Of a stretch of 64,000 nucleotides of DNA, positions 1 through 7,559 are shown one piece after another. Below the pieces are notes generated by a model. The model made no database searches. It saw only the letters and a program-made list of their open reading frames with translations, and had not been told where the DNA came from. The translations under genes were made by a program, and so were the position numbers. Positions within the stretch are counted from its first letter, which is position 1; every line of letters starts with the position of its first letter. The stretch spans positions 248,001 to 312,000 of the forward strand of contig NZ_JACATN010000001.1 in the NCBI RefSeq assembly GCF_018603515.1, read 5' to 3'. This DNA is from Zobellia barbeyronii (GTDB lineage: Bacteria; Bacteroidota; Bacteroidia; Flavobacteriales; Flavobacteriaceae).

Positions 1-706
1 CATGGTCTTTGTAACTACATTGATGTTTGGTACCATTTGGATTACAATCAGTATTGCATTGATCTTGGTGATTTTCTTCCTTCTAAAAAAGAAAAAATTT
101 CGAGTTCCAATCATTCCCACTGTAATAGCCGTGGTTCTGACCATTTTATTTTCGCTTTCTGTAGATTTTGTTTTTAACAATGTTTTTGAACAACGTCACC
201 GAGATCGTTTTAGTCTCTGGTTACGATTAGAAAAGGACCCTGCCAAATTAGAACATATTAGAAAAACTATAGGTTACAACACCTATCAGTCTGAAAAGGC
301 TATTGAATCTGGTGGTTTCTTCGGAAAAGGTTTTCTGGAAGGAACCCGAACCAAAGGTGATTTTGTACCCGAGCAACACACGGATTATATTTTTAGTACC
401 GTTGGTGAAGAATGGGGCTTTTTAGGAACCGCAACGGTTGTCTTACTTTTTACTTTTTTATTGTTGCGCCTGGTCTACCTCTCGGAGCGTCAAAAAACAG
501 GATTTGCCCGAATGTACGGTTATGGCGTTATTTCCATATTGCTAGTGCACTACTTTATAAACATTGGTATGGTAATAGGCGTATTACCTACAATTGGTAT
601 TCCCCTACCCTTCTTTAGTTATGGAGGTTCAGGACTATTATTCTTTACGGCCTTACTGTTTATTTTCTTAAAACTAGATGCAAACCGATTAAAGGAAGGT
701 ATTTAA
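1..706 (+). CDS. rodA: RodA, rod-shape peptidoglycan glycosyltransferase (3' part)
   Basis: Only the last 234 or so codons are in the window; the gene begins upstream, and the ATG at 2-4 is internal. RodA is a SEDS-family inner-membrane glycosyltransferase that polymerises lipid II for cell elongation together with PBP2. The fragment has alternating hydrophobic segments (about residues 5-28, 38-58, 138-155, 170-195 and 205-225 of the fragment). It ends with the SEDS signature PTIGIPLPFFSYGGSG near residues 197-212, the conserved C-terminal loop of FtsW/RodA/SpoVE. A long extracytoplasmic loop (about 60-130) with the EQHTDYIF block is also typical. RodA is preferred over FtsW because that block resembles the RodA form, but FtsW cannot be fully excluded from the fragment. 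It converges on the nuclease gene 41 bp downstream. Confidence 0.9.
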   Translation, partial: MVFVTTLMFGTIWITISIALILVIFFLLKKKKFRVPIIPTVIAVVLTILFSLSVDFVFNNVFEQRHRDRFSLWLRLEKDPAKLEHIRKTIGYNTYQSEKAIESGGFFGKGFLEGTRTKGDFVPEQHTDYIFSTVGEEWGFLGTATVVLLFTFLLLRLVYLSERQKTGFARMYGYGVISILLVHYFINIGMVIGVLPTIGIPLPFFSYGGSGLLFFTALLFIFLKLDANRLKEGI

Positions 707-747
707 ACCTAGGGGTTCCCATATCTGGTAAAGCAAAAATTTACAGG

Positions 748-1563
748 TTAGAATTTAAACTTCCAGCTTCCAGTATCAACCTTACTTTCTAATTGGTTCT
801 GCTGTTGCTTAGGGAGTTTCTCAAAGAAATCTATACCTGTGCGTTTTTCAATCTCATCAACGGGAACGCTAAATTGTTTTAAAGGTTTTGAGCTCTGTTT
901 TCCTTCCATCAAAAAAGCTACCATCTTTAAATTATCACCTTTGCCTCTAGCTACTATTTTATAATAATACTTAGGCACATCTACATCTTCATCACCAATC
1001 TCTTTTAACCCATTTTCTAGAACACCAGCTGTGACAACAAAAATTTCTCCGTACTGCTTGGCCCACATACGTACTTGCATTTCCAACTCATTCCAAACAC
1101 CCGCATTAAATTCACGGTTTTGCGGACTTATATTACTGGTATAAAAAGTTTCATTATACGCCTGCTTGGTAAACCTTCTATCTCCTGCAGGGCACAAATG
1201 GCCTCTGTCATATCCAGAACCTTTATAATTTCGCCAATCCGCAGATTTAGTTCTCACTTTTGGATCTTCAATAAAATATGGTCGTTTACGATCATCATGC
1301 GTTAAGTGTTCTTTCTTTAAAGTATACGCCACCCATTCTGCTTGTTCAAACGGTTCATTGTAAGAAAGCATAAAATGGCTATGCTTAACTACATCCCCTG
1401 TTGTAGAACTTGGCATTAAATTACTCGCTACAGAAGTTTTAGGACCGTCTTCTGTTTGCTGTGAATACGTGTCCGGAGTATAAAAATTTTCGAACAACCA
1501 AAAGCCTATTGCGCAGCAGATGGTCAAAATGGTATAAATTGTTTTTCTTTTCATTCCGTTCAA
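748..1563 (-). CDS. Secreted or membrane-anchored DNA/RNA non-specific endonuclease (NUC1 family)
   Basis: Protein of 271 aa with an N-terminal signal anchor (about residues 6-24) and a beta-beta-alpha-metal nuclease domain (about 60-265). The NUC1 signature DRGH is at 119-122, with His122 the expected general base. The SNISPQNREFN block follows, and Asn153 is the expected Mg2+ ligand about 30 residues later, as in Serratia nuclease. Members cut single- and double-stranded DNA and RNA without sequence preference, usually outside the cytoplasm. That would suit nutrient or phosphate scavenging, but the role is inferred. The first Met is used; Met4 (start at 1554) is equally plausible. It is transcribed alone, convergent with rodA. 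Confidence 0.88.
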   Translation of the reverse strand: MNGMKRKTIYTILTICCAIGFWLFENFYTPDTYSQQTEDGPKTSVASNLMPSSTTGDVVKHSHFMLSYNEPFEQAEWVAYTLKKEHLTHDDRKRPYFIEDPKVRTKSADWRNYKGSGYDRGHLCPAGDRRFTKQAYNETFYTSNISPQNREFNAGVWNELEMQVRMWAKQYGEIFVVTAGVLENGLKEIGDEDVDVPKYYYKIVARGKGDNLKMVAFLMEGKQSSKPLKQFSVPVDEIEKRTGIDFFEKLPKQQQNQLESKVDTGSWKFKF

Positions 1564-1752
1564 AAATAGAACAAATTTTAGGTTAAGCCAGAGAGAGCGG
1601 ACACACTATTTGTTTTTAAGGTTCAGAAACAACCATAACACCATCAAATATATAAGGCTATTCGTTTGGGTGGCTTTTTACTGTAAGGGAAAGCTAAAAT
1701 TTTCGACAAATAAGCACACTTCATAAAGTGCAATGTATTTATTTTGTATTAT

Positions 1753-1773
1753 CTAATTCACGTAACGAATTAG
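1753..1773. promoter_or_regulatory. Inverted repeat upstream of msrB
   Basis: CTAATTC and GAATTAG form a perfect 7-bp inverted repeat around a 7-base spacer (1760-1766). It ends 18 bases before the msrB ATG. The position suits an operator or a 5'-UTR hairpin for the Msr genes, but function is only inferred from symmetry and place. Confidence 0.35.
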
Positions 1774-1791
1774 TTTAAAGAAAGGAAAGTT

Positions 1792-2256
1792 ATGCTTACA
1801 TGGAAAGATGTAATCAATTTTAGTGTAAAAGGAAATCCCGAACCAGACAAAAGAGTGGAGAAGACCGAGGCCGAATGGCGCGAACTTCTTACTCCTGAGC
1901 AGTTTAGAATCACCCGAAAGAAAGGTACAGAGCAAGCACATACCGGTGCCCTATGTAGTGCACATGATGCAGGAAAGTATAATTGTATCTGTTGTGACAC
2001 ACCTTTGTTTGATTCTACTATTAAATTTGAATCTGGTACTGGTTGGCCTAGTTTTACACAACCTATAAAAGAAAACGCTATTAAATATCATAAAGATTCC
2101 TCTTTTGGTATGATACGCGTAGAGGTAATGTGTAACACTTGCGATGCCCACTTGGGACATATTTTCCCTGATGGCCCAGAACCAAGCGGACTGCGCTACT
2201 GTATTAATTCAGAATCAATGCAATTACAAAAAGAAAGCATTAAAAATGAGCAATAA
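1792..2256 (+). CDS. msrB: Peptide-methionine (R)-S-oxide reductase MsrB
   Basis: MsrB reduces the R epimer of methionine sulfoxide in proteins. The 154-aa sequence is a full single-domain MsrB. Zinc-binding CxxC pairs are at Cys65/Cys68 and Cys114/Cys117, the GWPSF block is at 84-88, and the catalytic Cys137 sits in RYCINS. The residue before GWPSF is not Cys, so the resolving cysteine of some MsrB forms is missing and recycling may use thioredoxin directly or another Cys. No signal peptide is visible, so it should be cytoplasmic. Its last 11 bases overlap the msrA start, which implies translational coupling and a joint repair unit for both methionine sulfoxide epimers. Confidence 0.95.
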   Translation: MLTWKDVINFSVKGNPEPDKRVEKTEAEWRELLTPEQFRITRKKGTEQAHTGALCSAHDAGKYNCICCDTPLFDSTIKFESGTGWPSFTQPIKENAIKYHKDSSFGMIRVEVMCNTCDAHLGHIFPDGPEPSGLRYCINSESMQLQKESIKNEQ

Positions 2257-2803
2257 AAATTTAGAAATAGCCACCCTTGGTGGTGGGTGCTTCTGGTGTA
2301 TAGAAGCAGTTTTACAAGAATTAATAGGTGTAGAGAAATTAGTTTCTGGCTATACAGGTGGCAACGCACCGGGCAAGCCTACGTATAGAGAAGTCTGTTC
2401 CGGCTTAACCGGTCATGCAGAAGTGGTACAAGTTACTTTTGACCCTTCAGTAATTTCATATCAAGATTTACTGATTGTGTTCATGACAAGCCATGACCCT
2501 ACTTCTCTTAACCGTCAAGGTGGTGATGTGGGTACGCAGTACCGTTCTGTAATTTATTTTCATGATGACACCCAAAAAGCAGTGGCCGAAACTGTAATAA
2601 AAGAATTGGCTTCTTACTTTGATGACCCTATTGTTACGGAATTAAGCCCGCTGCCTACTTTCTATGATGCAGAAGAGCATCACCAAGACTATTACCGCAA
2701 TAACACTTCGCAGGGGTATTGTAGCGCGGTAATTACGCCTAAGCTAGCCAAGTTAAGGAAAATGCACGGCGACAAACTAAAACAGCCACAAACTAGCTCG
2801 TAA
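2246..2803 (+). CDS. msrA: Peptide-methionine (S)-S-oxide reductase MsrA
   Basis: MsrA reduces the S epimer of methionine sulfoxide. The start was set at the ATG at 2246, which overlaps the end of msrB by 11 bases and gives a 185-aa protein beginning MSNKNLEIATLGGG; the longer open frame upstream only shadows msrB. The catalytic motif GGGCFWC places the nucleophile at Cys15. The VSGYTGG, GHAEVVQV, DPTSLNRQGGDVGTQYRS and AEEHHQDYY blocks are all present, so this is a canonical active MsrA. It is the main paralogue, in contrast to the divergent copy at 3445. Confidence 0.95.
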   Translation: MSNKNLEIATLGGGCFWCIEAVLQELIGVEKLVSGYTGGNAPGKPTYREVCSGLTGHAEVVQVTFDPSVISYQDLLIVFMTSHDPTSLNRQGGDVGTQYRSVIYFHDDTQKAVAETVIKELASYFDDPIVTELSPLPTFYDAEEHHQDYYRNNTSQGYCSAVITPKLAKLRKMHGDKLKQPQTSS

Positions 2804-2862
2804 CCAGTTTTACGCCACTAGTCTACAGGAAACCGTATTTGGTCTGCCTGTCTTCAAGAAAT

Positions 2863-2903
2863 GGGTTTTAAGAAAGTAATTTTACCAAACAATCTTAAAA
2901 CCC
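2863..2903. promoter_or_regulatory. Perfect 11-bp inverted repeat framing a putative -7 element
   Basis: GGGTTTTAAGA (2863-2873) and TCTTAAAACCC (2893-2903) are exact reverse complements with a 19-base spacer. The spacer holds TAATTTTA (2878-2885), one base off the Bacteroidota -7 consensus TAnnTTTG. The repeat ends 6 bases before the ATG of the next gene. It could be a repressor operator around the start site or a 5'-UTR hairpin; the sequence alone does not decide. Confidence 0.45.
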
Positions 2904-2909
2904 AATTCT

Positions 2910-3323
2910 ATGAAAACCACACAACTTTACTACCGTATTGCGCTTTCTTTGTTTTCTTTGGCTATCATTTACGCTGTAGCCAATTCTTTCTTCAACTACG
3001 AAGCTGTAGTTACAAAGTTTGCAGAATTAGGATACCCGTCATATTTAATATTTGTATTAGGAGCTGCCCAATTACTAGGGCTAACCACTCTTGTTTTCAG
3101 CAAAAGTAATTGGATTCGTGAATGGGCTTTTGCCGGATTCTTTCTAAACTTTGTATTTGGTATTATAGCACACCTAATGATTAAAGATGGAAACGGAGCT
3201 TCTGCCGTATTTTGTATTATAGCACTTTATGTAACCTACGTACAAAACAAAAGACTTACTGAACAAAGTAAAATAACTTCAAAAGATATATATACTCAAC
3301 CTACGCTAAAAACTGTAGCATGA
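2910..3323 (+). CDS. Small DoxX-like integral membrane protein
   Basis: A 137-aa protein with four predicted membrane helices (about residues 8-28, 42-64, 70-92 and 95-113) and a charged C-terminal tail. The pattern, with YPSYLIFVLGAAQLLG in the second helix, resembles the DoxX-like family. No enzymatic residues can be assigned. It lies between two methionine sulfoxide reductase genes, so a link to oxidative or hypochlorite stress is possible, but this is context only. A perfect inverted repeat just before the start suggests specific regulation. A strong hairpin terminator follows. Confidence 0.6.
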   Translation: MKTTQLYYRIALSLFSLAIIYAVANSFFNYEAVVTKFAELGYPSYLIFVLGAAQLLGLTTLVFSKSNWIREWAFAGFFLNFVFGIIAHLMIKDGNGASAVFCIIALYVTYVQNKRLTEQSKITSKDIYTQPTLKTVA

Positions 3324-3354
3324 TTTGGGCGCTACAGCTTTATTTTTGCGACTT

Positions 3355-3384
3355 AAAAGACCTGCTTTTCCAGCAGGTCTTTTT
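3355..3384 (+). terminator. Rho-independent terminator after the DoxX-like gene
   Basis: AAAAGACCTGCT (3355-3366) pairs with AGCAGGTCTTTT (3372-3383) over a 5-base loop, followed by further T-rich sequence. It separates the DoxX-like gene from the second msrA. Confidence 0.85.
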
Positions 3385-3444
3385 ATTTTTAGGATAGTAG
3401 GAAGTTCAGCGAGAACATTACGACAAAAGGAACAAATATCTTCT

Positions 3445-3951
3445 ATGGATAAAATAGCTTTAGGCGGAGGTTGCCATTGGTGCACAGAAGCGGTTTTTCA
3501 ATCATTAAAAGGAGTAACTAAAGTTGAGCAAGGTTTTATTTCATCAACAGGAAATTATAGTGCTTTCTCCGAAGCGATTATTGTTCATTTCAACCCAATC
3601 GTCATCGACTTAAAAGACCTTATTGAAATACATCTACATACACACAAAAGCACTTCTAATCATAGTATGCGTAACAAATATCGCTCTGCGGTCTATACTT
3701 ATTCATCAGACCAAACAAATGAAGCGCATCATATTTTAAACGAGCTACAAACTAGTTTTGATGATACACTGATTACCAAGGTATTCCCTTTTAAGGCTTT
3801 TAAACCATCTCAAAAAGAGTTCAAAAATTATTACTACAACAATCCTGAAAAACCATTTTGCCAGAAACACATTAATCCTAAACTACAACTCTTACTTGCT
3901 AAATATAGAGAACATACAAAGGCAGATGTAGTAGTAAAAATTACGACATAA
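3445..3951 (+). CDS. Divergent second MsrA-like protein
   Basis: The ATG at 3445 begins the recognisable domain (MDKIALGGGCHWC); the open frame extends upstream only through the preceding terminator. The 168-aa protein keeps the MsrA catalytic Cys10 and second Cys13, but the usual Phe of GCFWC is His11. The YxGG, GHAE and NRQGxDxGxQYRS blocks are replaced by weaker forms (NHSMRNKYRS near residues 72-81). The final KHINPKL block fits MsrA. The altered sulfoxide pocket suggests a different substrate or reduced activity. It could still be a methionine-S-sulfoxide reductase with relaxed specificity. Confidence 0.75.
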   Translation: MDKIALGGGCHWCTEAVFQSLKGVTKVEQGFISSTGNYSAFSEAIIVHFNPIVIDLKDLIEIHLHTHKSTSNHSMRNKYRSAVYTYSSDQTNEAHHILNELQTSFDDTLITKVFPFKAFKPSQKEFKNYYYNNPEKPFCQKHINPKLQLLLAKYREHTKADVVVKITT

Positions 3952-3954
3952 AAA

Positions 3955-3984
3955 AAGCCCTGATACCTTACAGTACCAGGGCTT
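3955..3984 (-). terminator. Terminator of the Prc-type protease gene
   Basis: AAGCCCTGATAC (3955-3966) pairs with GTACCAGGGCTT (3973-3984) with one mismatch. On the minus strand the hairpin is followed by seven T residues, so it should terminate the protease transcript. The T-run on the plus strand is poor, so termination of the second msrA here is less sure. Confidence 0.75.
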
Positions 3985-4005
3985 CTCAATTTAGTATTAT
4001 TCTTA

Positions 4006-6150
4006 TTATCCTTTTACAGCGGCCAATTTACCGTGTTTAAGACTATTGTTCTTTAAATCCTCAAGAACGTTTACAGCTTCTTCAACATAAACATCTTTAG
4101 CTAAATTCTTGTGCCATCTGTCGCGCTTTTCACGCAATACAGAATCTTTCGTAAACAATTCTTCTTCATACTTCAATGACCCAAAAGATAGTTTAGAATC
4201 ATATTCACCAATGGCTTTAAAGTAATCCATTTTTTTCTTGTGCTCTTTTTCATCTGCACGGTAGGCATCATAGTTTAAAGAAATTTCCATTTCGTCACTT
4301 TCAGATTTCAACCACTTGGCGTTTTCCTCGATTAATTTAAGCTGAGCGTTACCTGCCATTCTTTTAGCACTGTTGGCAACAGTCTGCTCATAATCTATAT
4401 AACCGTCCCATGGCTTATAATCTGCTGGAGAAATTTTATCCCATTTTAAAGGGTTTGCCTGATCTCTTTCTCCTAAATCAATATAGCTATACTTGTCCGG
4501 AACGACCACATCGCTCTTCACTCCTTCTAACTGAGTAGAGCCACCGTTTATACGGTAAAACTTCTGGGTAGTTAATTTAATAGCTCCCAAATCGCCATGT
4601 TCATTGCTTCGAACTATATTATCTAAAGGAATTACGTTCTGTACGGTTCCTTTACCAAAAGTTTGCTTACTTCCAATAACAATAGCTCTCTTATAATCCT
4701 GCATAGCAGCTGCCAAAATTTCTGAAGCAGAGGCAGATAATTCATTAACAAGTATTACAAGTGGGCCATCCCATTGAATGCGCTCATCTTTATCATCGTA
4801 TACATCCTTACCTTTTCCAGAAGAACGTACTTGAACTATTGGACCATCCTTTATAAAAAGACCTGCCATTTCAACAACGGTCTTTAACGAACCGCCACCA
4901 TTATCTCTTAAATCTATAATAAGACCTTCAGCGCCTTCTTCTTTTAACCTTTCTACTTCTTTAGCCACATCCGAAGCCGCGTTTCTTTCCGTGTAATCAT
5001 CAAAATCAACATAGAACTTAGGTAAATCAATAATACCGAATTTCTCATCGCTCTTGATAATATTTGCTGACTTGGCAAAAGACTCTTCCAACTCAACAAC
5101 ATCTCTTGTAAGTTCTACCGTGTCTAAAGATCCATCTATTTTACGAACCGTAAGAGCAACAACAGTACCTTTTGGTCCCTTTATTAATTTAATAGCATCA
5201 TCTAAACGCATACCTACAATGTCAATTGGCTCTTCGCCACCTTGACCTACTTTCATAATTTGGTCACCAACTTCTAAACGAGCATCTCTCCATACGGGAC
5301 CTCCAGAAATAATGTCAACAATTTTTGCACCTTCTGGTTTTTTCTGCAAACGTGCACCAATACCTTCAAATTTACCCGACATACTAGTGTCAAACTTATC
5401 CTTTTCATCAGGAGCAAAGTAATACGTATGTGGATCAAATTCATCTACAATAGTATTTATGTATTGTACGAACCAATCCTTACGTTCAAGATCGTTTACA
5501 AAATCAAAAAATTCATCTAAGGTCTTCTGTGTAGATTCCCTCGAAGATTTTTCAGCTTCTTTTGGCGTCATTGGTTTTGACTTTTCAGAACCTTCTTTTG
5601 TATCAGCAGCATCACCTCTTTTAACTCCTTTCATTTTGGAGTCATAGGTTCCTAAAGTTGCATATTTAAGTTGTTGTCTCCAACGCTCTTTCAACTCCTT
5701 TCTTGAAGCTGCAAAAGTCATTTTCTCATAATCTATATTGATGCTTTCCTTTTTACTGTAATCAAAAGGTTTTTCTAAAACCTCTTTGTACATTACTTTA
5801 GCATCCTCCATACGTTGTATAAGTCTATCGTATACAAGATTGAAAAAAGAGATGTCCGTACTTTTAATTTGATCGTCTAATTGAAATTTGTACTGTTCAA
5901 ATTCATTGATATCCTCTTCCAAGAAATATCTTTTAGTAGGATCTAAAACATCAATAAAATCCTCAAAAACACTTACCGAAAAATCATCGTCAATGTTCTT
6001 AGGCTCATAATGACCCTTTTCTAGTACATAAGTAATTAGATCTAAAAGCAGTTTATCTTTATCATCGGTTTCAAAAGACTGATTGGTAAAACTGCACGAA
6101 GCAACCGATATTAGCATTACCAAAAGAGAATAGGCAAGATTCCTTTTCAT
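4006..6150 (-). CDS. prc: Carboxy-terminal processing (tail-specific) protease, S41 family lipoprotein
   Basis: A 714-aa Prc/Tsp-type periplasmic protease. The start at 6150 gives a lipoprotein signal peptide with a lipobox (SVASC near residues 16-20); an in-frame start 33 bases upstream lacks a clean signal. The order is an alpha-helical tail-specific protease N-terminal region (about 30-230), a PDZ domain (about 240-330, substrate recognition), the S41 core (about 340-560) and a helical C-terminal domain (about 590-700). The catalytic Ser lies in ELSASASEILAAAM near residue 474 and the Lys in KQTFGKGTVQ near 497, the Ser-Lys dyad of E. coli Prc. It should trim C termini of envelope proteins. 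It is monocistronic and ends at a strong terminator. Confidence 0.92.
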   Translation of the reverse strand: MKRNLAYSLLVMLISVASCSFTNQSFETDDKDKLLLDLITYVLEKGHYEPKNIDDDFSVSVFEDFIDVLDPTKRYFLEEDINEFEQYKFQLDDQIKSTDISFFNLVYDRLIQRMEDAKVMYKEVLEKPFDYSKKESINIDYEKMTFAASRKELKERWRQQLKYATLGTYDSKMKGVKRGDAADTKEGSEKSKPMTPKEAEKSSRESTQKTLDEFFDFVNDLERKDWFVQYINTIVDEFDPHTYYFAPDEKDKFDTSMSGKFEGIGARLQKKPEGAKIVDIISGGPVWRDARLEVGDQIMKVGQGGEEPIDIVGMRLDDAIKLIKGPKGTVVALTVRKIDGSLDTVELTRDVVELEESFAKSANIIKSDEKFGIIDLPKFYVDFDDYTERNAASDVAKEVERLKEEGAEGLIIDLRDNGGGSLKTVVEMAGLFIKDGPIVQVRSSGKGKDVYDDKDERIQWDGPLVILVNELSASASEILAAAMQDYKRAIVIGSKQTFGKGTVQNVIPLDNIVRSNEHGDLGAIKLTTQKFYRINGGSTQLEGVKSDVVVPDKYSYIDLGERDQANPLKWDKISPADYKPWDGYIDYEQTVANSAKRMAGNAQLKLIEENAKWLKSESDEMEISLNYDAYRADEKEHKKKMDYFKAIGEYDSKLSFGSLKYEEELFTKDSVLREKRDRWHKNLAKDVYVEEAVNVLEDLKNNSLKHGKLAAVKG

Positions 6151-6180
6151 ATATTTTTTTTTCGAAATTTTTAAAATGGC

Positions 6181-6198
6181 CAATCTTGGGGAAGATTG
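6181..6198. repeat. Short palindromic hairpin in the 5' region of the protease gene
   Basis: CAATCTT-GGGG-AAGATTG is a perfect 7-bp stem with a 4-base loop, about 30 bases before the protease start. It may be a 5'-UTR hairpin or an operator half; no function can be shown. Confidence 0.35.
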
Positions 6199-6315
6199 AG
6201 ATTTTCACACTTAAAAGTAATGAATTCCCTAAGATACTGAAAAAACCATGCCACCTTTTGAGCTAATACACTAATTTTTTGTTAAACGAACTTAGGTCGT
6301 TGTGTTCTGTAAACG

Positions 6316-6323
6316 TATTTTTG
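6316..6323 (+). promoter_or_regulatory. Putative -7 promoter element of surE
   Basis: TATTTTTG matches the Bacteroidota -7 consensus TAnnTTTG exactly and lies 18 bases before the surE ATG. No TTTG at the ideal 19-base distance upstream was found, so the call rests on the -7 element alone. Confidence 0.4.
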
Positions 6324-6341
6324 TCCCATAAAGTATTTGGT

Positions 6342-7118
6342 ATGAAAAAACCTTTAATTTTAGTTACAAATGATGATGGAATTACCGCTCCGGGCATACG
6401 CGCTCTGATACGGTACATGAAGGAATTAGGCGATGTTGTGGTAGTTGCGCCAGACGGTCCGCAATCGGGTCAAGGACACGCTATAACCATAGACAATACA
6501 TTGTTTGCAAATAAAATTGTTGTAGACGAAAAACATGGTGCCCTAGAGGAACATAGTTGCAGCGGTACACCTGCAGATTGTGTAAAAATGGCCCTCCAAG
6601 AACTACTAGATCGCAAACCAGATATTTGCGTGAGCGGTATTAACCACGGATCAAATTCTTCTATAAATGTTATTTATTCAGGAACAATGAGTGCTGCCAT
6701 TGAGGCTGGTATTGAAGGTATTCCTGCAATTGGCTTCTCTCTATGCGATTACTCATATCATGCCGATTTTGACCAAGCCGCAGAAATTATTAAAAAAATA
6801 GTTAGCGAATCTTTGGCCAATGGAATCCCAAAAGGGGTTGTTCTAAACGTAAATATTCCAAAAGCTCAAAAAGAAGATATTAAAGGAATAAAAATCTGCC
6901 GACAGGCACGAGCCAACTGGAAAGAGAAATTTGATAAACGCACTAGCCCAGGTGGTAAGGATTACTATTGGCTTACAGGCGAATTTGAATTACTGGACAA
7001 AGGCGAAGATACGGATGAGTGGGCGTTAGCCAACAATTATGTATCCGTTGTACCTACCCAGTTTGATCTTACTGCGCATCATGTAATCCAACAATTGAAC
7101 GGGTGGCAATTTGAATAA
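6342..7118 (+). CDS. surE: 5'/3'-nucleotidase SurE
   Basis: SurE is a metal-dependent phosphatase acting on nucleoside monophosphates and short polyphosphates. The ATG at 6342 is chosen because the protein then begins MKKPLILVTNDDG, the family N terminus; the longer frame adds unconserved residues. The 258-aa sequence has the metal site Asp11/Asp12, Ser42 in GPQSGQGH, the CSGTPADCVKMAL block, the Asn of SGINHGSN near residue 104 and the YSGTMSAAIEG block. Length is normal. The ATG lies soon after a putative promoter and lpxB follows downstream, so surE may open an operon. Confidence 0.94.
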   Translation: MKKPLILVTNDDGITAPGIRALIRYMKELGDVVVVAPDGPQSGQGHAITIDNTLFANKIVVDEKHGALEEHSCSGTPADCVKMALQELLDRKPDICVSGINHGSNSSINVIYSGTMSAAIEAGIEGIPAIGFSLCDYSYHADFDQAAEIIKKIVSESLANGIPKGVVLNVNIPKAQKEDIKGIKICRQARANWKEKFDKRTSPGGKDYYWLTGEFELLDKGEDTDEWALANNYVSVVPTQFDLTAHHVIQQLNGWQFE

Positions 7119-7143
7119 CTAACCATTATTTATCACAGAAGCA

Positions 7144-7151
7144 TACCTTTG
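7144..7151 (+). promoter_or_regulatory. Putative -7 promoter element
   Basis: TACCTTTG is an exact TAnnTTTG match 19 bases before the next ATG. The closest upstream TTG (7111-7113) is 30 bases away, longer than the usual 19, so only the -7 part is convincing. Confidence 0.4.
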
Positions 7152-7170
7152 CATGACCAAATACCATTGA

Positions 7171-7470
7171 ATGAACTTAAAAAACATGAATGTTAAAAAA
7201 GAACTAGCCATTGGATTCGTGGTTGGGATTATCGCCAATACCATTGGCACCCTGCTTTATATCTTATTCTTTTCAGAGTTTGGTATAGCTGACACATTTA
7301 AGGCGGCAGTACAACAAGGTCATGTTGGCAGTCTTTTGGCCTTAGGTGCTATTCTAAATCTTGTTGCATTCTTTGGCTTTTTACGCTTAAGAAGAGACAA
7401 CAGAGCAAAAGGTGTTCTAATAGCCACACTTCTTACTGCACTGGCAATTCTATACTATAAAATATTTTAA
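7171..7470 (+). CDS. Small three-helix membrane protein of unknown function
   Basis: A 99-aa protein with three hydrophobic segments (about residues 12-34, 48-70 and 79-96) and short basic loops (RLRRDNRAK between helices two and three). I do not recognise the family. Met7 is an alternative start (7189). It sits between surE and lpxB on the same strand, with its own putative -7 element upstream. The 89-base gap to lpxB contains no clear terminator, so co-transcription is possible. Confidence 0.6.
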   Translation: MNLKNMNVKKELAIGFVVGIIANTIGTLLYILFFSEFGIADTFKAAVQQGHVGSLLALGAILNLVAFFGFLRLRRDNRAKGVLIATLLTALAILYYKIF

Positions 7471-7559
7471 GTCATAAATTTAACGGAAAGGGGCATACGA
7501 ATTTCCCTCTAACCGAGTTCTCCTTTTAAAGGGCAGGTATAAACTGTATCTAATTTGTA

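Noticed and set aside
3341-3348. TATTTTTG as a promoter for the second msrA
   Set aside because: It matches TAnnTTTG, but the nearest TTTG (3324-3327) is only 13 bases away and the terminator hairpin lies directly downstream, so initiation there would be immediately followed by termination.
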